Assembly (NCBI GenBank): GCA_041821285.1
Contig: JBGUER010000095.1
Coordinates: forward strand, 1-12,364
Length of the DNA stretch: 12,364 nt
Direction of reading: 5' to 3'
DNA from: JAJBWD01 sp041821285
GTDB taxonomy: Bacteria > Bacillota > Clostridia > Clostridiales > Clostridiaceae
Below the pieces are notes generated by a model. That model saw nothing but the letters and a program-made list of their open reading frames with translations. It did no database searches and was not told the origin of the DNA. Each line of letters begins with the position of its first letter. Within the stretch, counting starts at the first letter, position 1. This document shows, piece by piece, positions 7,820 to 12,364 of this stretch. The position numbers were made by a program, and so were the translations under genes.

Positions 7820-9130
7820 TATTTTATTTTTGTATAGAGCTTTGAAATTGATAAATATAGATATGCAAGAAGTTATGATAATAGTATATCCATAGCTATA
7901 AACATTTATCTTAGGTATAGCTGTTAAAAAATATATTAATATTAGTTCTATTACAGATGTTATAAGAGAATGTTTTAATACAAGTTTTTGTTTTCCAACA
8001 CCATTTAATATGGCGTAGGTTGTTACTGATAAAAAAGTAAATGGAGAAGTTATGGAAGTAAATCTTATAAAATTCCCTAAATCATTTCTTTTATAAAATA
8101 AAAATCCCAAATTATTCGAAAAAATAAAACAAAATATGGAGGATATTATTCCAATAAAAAATGCTAGGAATAATACCTCTTTTATTCTTTTTTGAACTAG
8201 GTAGTAATCTTTATTTGCTATGGTTTTTGAAAGGTCAGGAATAAGGACTATAGATACAGATATAATAATTATTATTGGAAAATTTGTTATATTTAGGGAC
8301 ATTGATTTAAATTTGCCTATAAGGGCTAGTGAAGTCTGATAAGTATAGCCTGCAATTATAAGTCTTCTTGGCATTAAAATAGAAGAAGTTGCAGCTAAAA
8401 TAGTGGTTAAAAAGCCATTTAAACACAGAGGATAAGATATTCGCAAAGTGTTAAATAATATTTGTAGAGACGATTCACTTGTACCTCTTTGAAAATAAAT
8501 TTTTTTTGATTTTTTATAATTAATGTATAAAAGTAAAAAACTTATTGCTTCTCCTATAGTTAGAGCTAAATAAGCTGAAAATACAGTATTTTTTATTTCT
8601 ACATATTTTAAGCTATACAGTAAAGATAATATTATTATAACTCTAATGGCTTTTTCACAAATGTCTATTATAGCAGGTGTTGCTATTTTTTTTATACCAT
8701 AAAAATATCCTTTTAAAATAGAAGATAGAGCTACAAATAGCATAGCAGGACAAATAATCATTATAGACTTTAATGCTCTAGAGTCCTTAAGAATATATTT
8801 TGCTATAAAAGGAGATGCTATAAATACTAAAATAGCTATGAATAGGCCCCAAAATAGGTCAAAGAATAGAGATGTTTTTATTAACTTATTTAAATTAGGG
8901 TAATCTTTTTTACTAAGGTATATTGCGGTACTACTAGATATGGCAATGACCATACCTCCACATATTAAACATATAAACAAATCGTAAATAGGCATAATAA
9001 TAGCGTATAATCCCATTCCCTCCGGGCCAAGTTCCTTTGATAGAATTATTATGAAAATAAACATTAAAAAACCAGTAGTTAGGTTAGATAGAGTAAGAAA
9101 AAATGAGTTTTTAAGAAAATTATCTTTCAT
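7769..9130 (-). CDS. spoVB: SpoVB-like flippase (stage V sporulation protein B family)
   Basis: This 453-aa polytopic membrane protein belongs to the same superfamily as its convergent neighbour. LSKELGPEGMGLYAIIMPIYDLFICLICGGMVIAIS (30-65) and SSILKGYFYGIKKIATPAI (136-154) resemble SpoVB, which B. subtilis needs to make spore cortex peptidoglycan. The symbol is by similarity and a MurJ-type role is possible. I chose the ATG at 9128-9130 because GGAAGGA (9138-9144) lies seven bases upstream and the first helix begins shortly after; a frame extension to a TTG at 9200-9202 adds 24 polar residues without such a site. The protein is somewhat shorter than the Bacillus one, mostly at the C-terminus. 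No clear sigma-A or sporulation sigma promoter was found in the 122-bp divergent gap. The stop codon lies inside the 3' end of the opposite gene. Confidence 0.85.
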   Translation of the reverse strand: MKDNFLKNSFFLTLSNLTTGFLMFIFIIILSKELGPEGMGLYAIIMPIYDLFICLICGGMVIAISSSTAIYLSKKDYPNLNKLIKTSLFFDLFWGLFIAILVFIASPFIAKYILKDSRALKSIMIICPAMLFVALSSILKGYFYGIKKIATPAIIDICEKAIRVIIILSLLYSLKYVEIKNTVFSAYLALTIGEAISFLLLYINYKKSKKIYFQRGTSESSLQILFNTLRISYPLCLNGFLTTILAATSSILMPRRLIIAGYTYQTSLALIGKFKSMSLNITNFPIIIIISVSIVLIPDLSKTIANKDYYLVQKRIKEVLFLAFFIGIISSIFCFIFSNNLGFLFYKRNDLGNFIRFTSITSPFTFLSVTTYAILNGVGKQKLVLKHSLITSVIELILIYFLTAIPKINVYSYGYTIIITSCISIFINFKALYKNKILTHSFNKTIWNKRYYS

Positions 9131-9137
9131 ATTTATA

Positions 9138-9144
9138 TCCTTCC
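9138..9144 (-). promoter_or_regulatory. Ribosome binding site that fixes the spoVB start
   Basis: On the minus strand GGAAGGA stands seven bases before the ATG at 9128-9130. It decides between this ATG and an upstream in-frame TTG at 9200-9202. Confidence 0.75.
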
Positions 9145-9252
9145 AGTAATTATAATTATTAATATTCAAATTTGTATTTTTTATGATTAAAAAGTAACGC
9201 AAGGTACAACACTATTAATGAAAATGTGATAAATTTAATATGAGGTGATTAA

Positions 9253-9963
9253 ATGAAATTTTATGATGAATTAGCTGAAGTATATGATATTGTTTTTCCT
9301 TTATCGGAAGATACATTAGGATATTTAAAGGAAGGTGTAGAAGAAAAAAGTGAGATATTAGATCTAGCCTGCGGTACAGGAGAGTACCCTATAAAACTTT
9401 CAAATAAATTCAATTTAAAGGCATTAGATTTAGATAAAAAGATGATAGACTTAGCTGGGTTAAAAAAAGGTTCCCAAGCGGTTGATTTTAAAGCCATTGA
9501 CATGAGAACCATAAAAAATATATTTGAAGAAGATTTATTTGATGAAATATATTGCATAGGTAATTCACTTGTTCATTTAGAAAATAAAAAACAGGTAGAA
9601 GAATTATTAAAAGATTGTTTTTCTTTGTTAAAAAAACATGGATTAATAAAAATTCAAATAATTAATTTTGATAGAATATACAAAAATAATATTAAATATT
9701 TACCAACTATAAAAAGAGAAAAGGGCATTTCATTAAAAAGAAATTATGCATATGAAGATGAAAAACAAGTTGATTTCATAACTAAATTAACGGTAAATGA
9801 TAAAGAATATGAAAATACTGTTAAGCTTATGCCTTTATTTAAAGCGGATTTAGAAGAGATTTTAAAAAAAGCTAAATTCTCTAATATAAAATTTTATGGA
9901 GATTTTAAAAAATCTTTATGGAATGATGAATCCTATGCTTTAATTGTAGAAGCTAGTAAATAA
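9253..9963 (+). CDS. Class I SAM-dependent methyltransferase, substrate unknown
   Basis: This 236-aa protein has a Rossmann-type methyltransferase fold. It begins MKFYDELAEVYDIVFP, a common start in this family, followed by the SAM-binding motif I ILDLACGTGE (35-44), a likely ribose-binding acidic position in ALDLDKKMI (57-65), a motif near VDFKAIDMR (77-85) and FDEIYCIGNSLVHL (96-109), which matches the post-I/motif IV region. No membrane segment or nucleic-acid-binding domain is visible, so it is a soluble small-molecule, lipid or protein methyltransferase of unassigned substrate. GAGGTGA (9242-9248) sits four bases before the ATG. It is divergent from spoVB by 122 bp and followed 76 bp later by the GH57 gene. 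I see no link to either beyond position. Confidence 0.88.
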   Translation: MKFYDELAEVYDIVFPLSEDTLGYLKEGVEEKSEILDLACGTGEYPIKLSNKFNLKALDLDKKMIDLAGLKKGSQAVDFKAIDMRTIKNIFEEDLFDEIYCIGNSLVHLENKKQVEELLKDCFSLLKKHGLIKIQIINFDRIYKNNIKYLPTIKREKGISLKRNYAYEDEKQVDFITKLTVNDKEYENTVKLMPLFKADLEEILKKAKFSNIKFYGDFKKSLWNDESYALIVEASK

Positions 9964-9973
9964 ATTGTATAAT
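9944..9973 (+). promoter_or_regulatory. Candidate promoter for the GH57 gene
   Basis: TTGTAG (9944-9949), an 18-base spacer and a perfect TATAAT (9968-9973) overlap the end of the methyltransferase gene. The start site would lie near 9980, giving a leader of about 60-75 bases. The -35 matches the consensus only in its TTG. Confidence 0.4.
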
Positions 9974-10041
9974 AATACAGGGTCATCACTACTTATTATT
10001 GTATCCTTTATGTTGTTATGGTAGGATAAGGATATAAAGAT

Positions 10042-10050
10042 GAGAGGTGA
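10042..10050 (+). promoter_or_regulatory. Ribosome binding site favouring the GTG start of the GH57 gene
   Basis: GAGAGGTGA is followed by TTTT and GTG at 10055. GAGGTGA with four bases to the start codon is exactly the arrangement seen at the methyltransferase start (9242-9253), and AGGTGA with four bases occurs at the M16 peptidase (12130-12140). An in-frame ATG at 10040 has its own weaker site, AAGGA at 10028-10032, seven bases away. Confidence 0.6.
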
Positions 10051-10054
10051 TTTT

Positions 10055-12022
10055 GTGGAAAAAGATAGATTGATATTGATGGTACAAAGTTCAAAGACAA
10101 TATATTGTTACTATAATGTTTCACCTAATACCATAAAAGATTTTGAAATAGAAAATGGAGTGGGTTCATATAACAGAGCTATTCCAGTTATAAAATGTTA
10201 TTCTACATTAAATGGAATAGAAGAGGAAATAAAAACTGAAGAGATAAATGGATTTGCTAATAACTGGTTTATTAATTTAGAAAAATCAGGAATAGATGTG
10301 TTTGTTAAATTAGGAAGAATGATTGATAATAAGTTTATAACTTTAATGACGTCAAATACAGTATCTACGCTTAAAGATTCTATATCAAAAAATGTGAAAA
10401 ATGAATACATAAATTTAAATAATAATGAAGAAAAGACTAATCCTTCGAAACAAGGATATGTTTCTTTTGTTCTTCATAGTCATTTGCCTTATGTAAGGCA
10501 TATGGGGACAATAGACCCATTAGAAGAAAGATGGCTGTTTGAAGCAATGATTGAGTGTTATCTACCTCTTATTAGTGCTTTTGATAATATGTATATAGAT
10601 GATGTGGATTTTAAAATAACAATGTCGTTAACGCCACCTTTAATGGAAATGCTAGAGGATGAATATTTAAATAAAAATTTCAGAAAATATCTAACAAAGA
10701 CTCTGAAATTAATAAGATTAGAAATTGAAAGAACCAAAGAAAATGAAGAATTAAACAAAGTAGCTAAATTTTATTATAAAAGATTTACATTGTTGCAAAA
10801 GGTGTATAGAAAATATAATAATAATATAATGGATGGTTTTAGAAGATATGACAAAAGAGGAAATCTAGAAATAATAGCATCTTCTGCAACCCATGCCCTT
10901 TTGCCATTACATGAACAAAACAAAGAAGCTGTTAACGCTCAAATAAAACAGGGAGTTGAAAATTATAAAAAACATTTAGGTCATGGGCCTAAAGGATTTT
11001 GGCTTCCCGAATGTGCATATTCTTATTTTTTAGATGAAATATTAAAAGAAAACAACATAGAATATTTTATCATGGAAAACAAAGGGGTTTTATATGCATC
11101 ACCTAAACCTAAAAATGGTACATTTGAACCTATATCTTCACCTAATAATATATTATCTTTTGCTAGAGATGATGCATCTTCAGGGCAGATATGGAGCAGT
11201 GTAGATGGGTACCCAGGTGATTATAATTATAGAGAATTTTATAGGGATATAGGATATGAACTTCCTATGGAATATATAGCTCCATTTATAAATGCGTCAG
11301 GAATAAGGATAGATACAGGAATAAAATATAATAAAATAACAGGGAAAACAGAAGAAAAATCTATTTATAATAGAGAAAAGGCAATAGAAAGAGTAGAATC
11401 ACATGCTACTCATTTTGCAGAATCTAGGGACTTTCAGGTAAATAATCTTTTAAAAGAAATGGATAAACCTATAGTAGTATGTGCTTTTGATACTGAATTA
11501 TTTGGACATTGGTGGTTTGAAGGACCGGATTTTATTGAAATGTTTTTAAGAAAATCTTGCGAAGAATGGACAAGCTACAATATTACAACTATAAAGGAAT
11601 ATATAAAGAAAATAGACAAGGTACAAATTTCAAGTGCAAACCCTAGTTCCTGGGGAGAAGAAAGTAATTTTTCTGTTTGGCTTAATATGGATAATCAATG
11701 GATATATAGAGAAATTCATGAAAGACAAGAAAATATGGTTGAAATAGCAAATAAAAATAAAGCTCCAAGACAGCCTAAAAAAAGAGCTTTAAATCAATTA
11801 GCTAGAGAATTAATGCTTTTAGAATCATCAGATTGGCCATTTATTATTAAAAACAAAACCACTGTTTTATATGCTGAAAATAGAATAAAAGATCATATAG
11901 AAAGATTTGATAAAATATATATTGATATATGTAAAAATAAGATAGATGAAAAATATTTAAATACAATAGAAAAACAAGACAATATATTTAAAGAAATAAA
12001 TTATAAAATTTATAGAAAATAA
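10055..12022 (+). CDS. GH57 1,4-alpha-glucan branching enzyme (DUF1957 type) with N-terminal DUF4912-like domain
   Basis: This protein is 655 aa from the GTG chosen here, or 660 aa from the in-frame ATG at 10040. The first 105 residues or so (DRLILMVQSSKTIYCYYNVS onward) resemble the DUF4912 domain found ahead of such enzymes. A short polar linker leads to the GH57 catalytic barrel, with HSHLPYVR (141-148), SSATHALLP (276-284), GFWLPECAY (314-322), where Glu319 is the expected nucleophile, and CAFDTELFGHWWFEGP (476-491), where Asp479 is the expected acid/base. SSWGEES (531-537) and the helical tail with ELMLLESSDWPF (585-596) are typical of GH57 branching enzymes. The enzyme should form alpha-1,6 branches in glycogen-like glucan in the cytoplasm; no signal peptide is seen. 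A 4-alpha-glucanotransferase is less likely. No other glycogen gene is in the window. A strong terminator follows. Confidence 0.9.
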   Translation: MEKDRLILMVQSSKTIYCYYNVSPNTIKDFEIENGVGSYNRAIPVIKCYSTLNGIEEEIKTEEINGFANNWFINLEKSGIDVFVKLGRMIDNKFITLMTSNTVSTLKDSISKNVKNEYINLNNNEEKTNPSKQGYVSFVLHSHLPYVRHMGTIDPLEERWLFEAMIECYLPLISAFDNMYIDDVDFKITMSLTPPLMEMLEDEYLNKNFRKYLTKTLKLIRLEIERTKENEELNKVAKFYYKRFTLLQKVYRKYNNNIMDGFRRYDKRGNLEIIASSATHALLPLHEQNKEAVNAQIKQGVENYKKHLGHGPKGFWLPECAYSYFLDEILKENNIEYFIMENKGVLYASPKPKNGTFEPISSPNNILSFARDDASSGQIWSSVDGYPGDYNYREFYRDIGYELPMEYIAPFINASGIRIDTGIKYNKITGKTEEKSIYNREKAIERVESHATHFAESRDFQVNNLLKEMDKPIVVCAFDTELFGHWWFEGPDFIEMFLRKSCEEWTSYNITTIKEYIKKIDKVQISSANPSSWGEESNFSVWLNMDNQWIYREIHERQENMVEIANKNKAPRQPKKRALNQLARELMLLESSDWPFIIKNKTTVLYAENRIKDHIERFDKIYIDICKNKIDEKYLNTIEKQDNIFKEINYKIYRK

Positions 12023-12024
12023 AT

Positions 12025-12055
12025 AAAAGACTCGAGATTAATCTTGGGTCTTTTT
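12025..12055 (+). terminator. Intrinsic terminator after the GH57 gene
   Basis: A 13-bp stem pairs AAAAGACTCGAGA (12025-12037) with TCTTGGGTCTTTT (12042-12054), including two G-U pairs, around a TTAA loop and ending in a run of five T. It starts two bases after the TAA stop codon. Confidence 0.9.
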
Positions 12056-12062
12056 AAAGATA

Positions 12063-12091
12063 TTGATTTTATGTATGATTTACAGTAAAGT
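12063..12091 (+). promoter_or_regulatory. Candidate promoter for the M16 peptidase gene
   Basis: TTGATT (12063-12068), a 17-base spacer and TAAAGT (12086-12091) each match four of six consensus positions. An alternative is TTTACA (12079-12084) with GTTAAT 18 bases on. Either fits the gap between the preceding terminator and the new gene. Confidence 0.4.
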
Positions 12092-12139
12092 AAGAAGTGA
12101 ATGTTAATAAATTAAATAAAATAAAGAATAGGTGAAATA

Positions 12140-12364
12140 ATGGATAATAATATATTTGATAGTAAAATTACTATATTAGACAATAAATTAGAAATAGTAT
12201 CAGTTAAGAAGAAAACGGACATAGTATCGATACAAGTAGGGATTAAAGTAGGTTCTTTGTGTGAACAACTTAATGAAAATGGGATAAGTCATTTTATAGA
12301 GCATATGCTATTTAAAGGTACAAAAAAAAGAAATAACTATGAATTAAACAATGAATTAGAATCT
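12140..12364 (+). CDS. M16-family zinc peptidase (insulinase/processing-peptidase type), N-terminal 75 residues only
   Basis: The frame starts at ATG 12140, four bases after AGGTGA (12130-12135), and stays open to the end of the window. After a beta-rich beginning (LEIVSVKKKTDIVSIQVGIKVGSL) it reaches ENGISHFIEHMLFKGTKKR, with the inverted zinc motif HxxEH at His51, Glu54 and His55. Glu54 is the expected catalytic base and His51 and His55 two of the zinc ligands; the third, a distal glutamate, lies beyond the window. Bacterial members are soluble processing or oligopeptide-degrading proteases, some in pairs with an inactive partner. No signal peptide is seen, so a cytoplasmic place is likely. 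The terminator upstream and its own predicted promoter suggest a separate transcription unit. Confidence 0.9.
   Translation, partial: MDNNIFDSKITILDNKLEIVSVKKKTDIVSIQVGIKVGSLCEQLNENGISHFIEHMLFKGTKKRNNYELNNELES

Noticed and set aside
7894..7922. AGCTATA ... TATAGCT inverted repeat as terminator of the upstream operon
   Set aside because: The loop is 15 bases, no T run follows on either strand, and it lies inside the spoVB coding sequence.
6206..9130. The two flippases as an inverted duplication or recombination target
   Set aside because: They share only superfamily-level motifs and the proteins are clearly diverged; I see no long nucleotide identity between them.
9145..9173. TTGAAT and TATAAT on the minus strand upstream of spoVB as a promoter
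   Set aside because: The spacing is only about 9 bases and the start site would fall on the ribosome binding site.
9131..9202. 24-residue N-terminal extension of the SpoVB-like protein from a TTG
   Set aside because: No matching ribosome binding site, a polar Asn-rich extension, and a much better ATG with GGAAGGA at 9130.

Overview
The window is strongly A+T-rich. Its genes carry AGGAG/GAGGTGA-type ribosome binding sites, and it includes a SpoVB-like sporulation flippase. This points to a low-GC, spore-forming Firmicute, most likely Clostridium sensu lato. No rRNA, tRNA, CRISPR array, insertion sequence or phage gene is visible. Almost every base lies in a recognisable housekeeping-type gene.

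Layout. (1) Bases 1-632 hold the 3' part of a diguanylate-cyclase (GGDEF) gene whose reading frame is cut by TGA inside the catalytic GGEEF motif. A hairpin terminator separates it from the convergent pncB (649-2124, minus), nicotinate phosphoribosyltransferase of NAD salvage. (2) A 97-bp divergent promoter region (2125-2221) leads right into a compact UvrD/PcrA-type helicase (2222-4006). (3) A predicted promoter overlapping the helicase stop codon starts a tight operon, 4061-7819: an M20 amidohydrolase, an RluA-family pseudouridine synthase and a MurJ/YtgP-like flippase, with 10-11 bp between genes. (4) A second flippase, SpoVB-like, runs on the minus strand (7769-9130). Its 3' end overlaps the first flippase by 51 bp. 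(5) Divergent from spoVB are a small SAM methyltransferase (9253-9963) and then a GH57 alpha-glucan branching enzyme with an extra N-terminal domain (10055-12022), closed by a strong intrinsic terminator. (6) The window ends in the first 75 codons of an M16 zinc peptidase with its HxxEH motif.

Functional reading. The genes do not form one pathway. Two polytopic lipid-linked-sugar flippases lie tail to tail, one probably for vegetative wall precursor export and the other for spore cortex; this is the clearest functional theme. NAD salvage, DNA repair, RNA modification, peptide/amide turnover and storage polysaccharide branching are represented by single genes. I see no convincing evidence for an undescribed multi-gene system. 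The most notable items are the stop codon placed exactly in the GGEEF active site, the codon-in-register 3' overlap of the two flippases, and the two competing translation starts of the GH57 enzyme.
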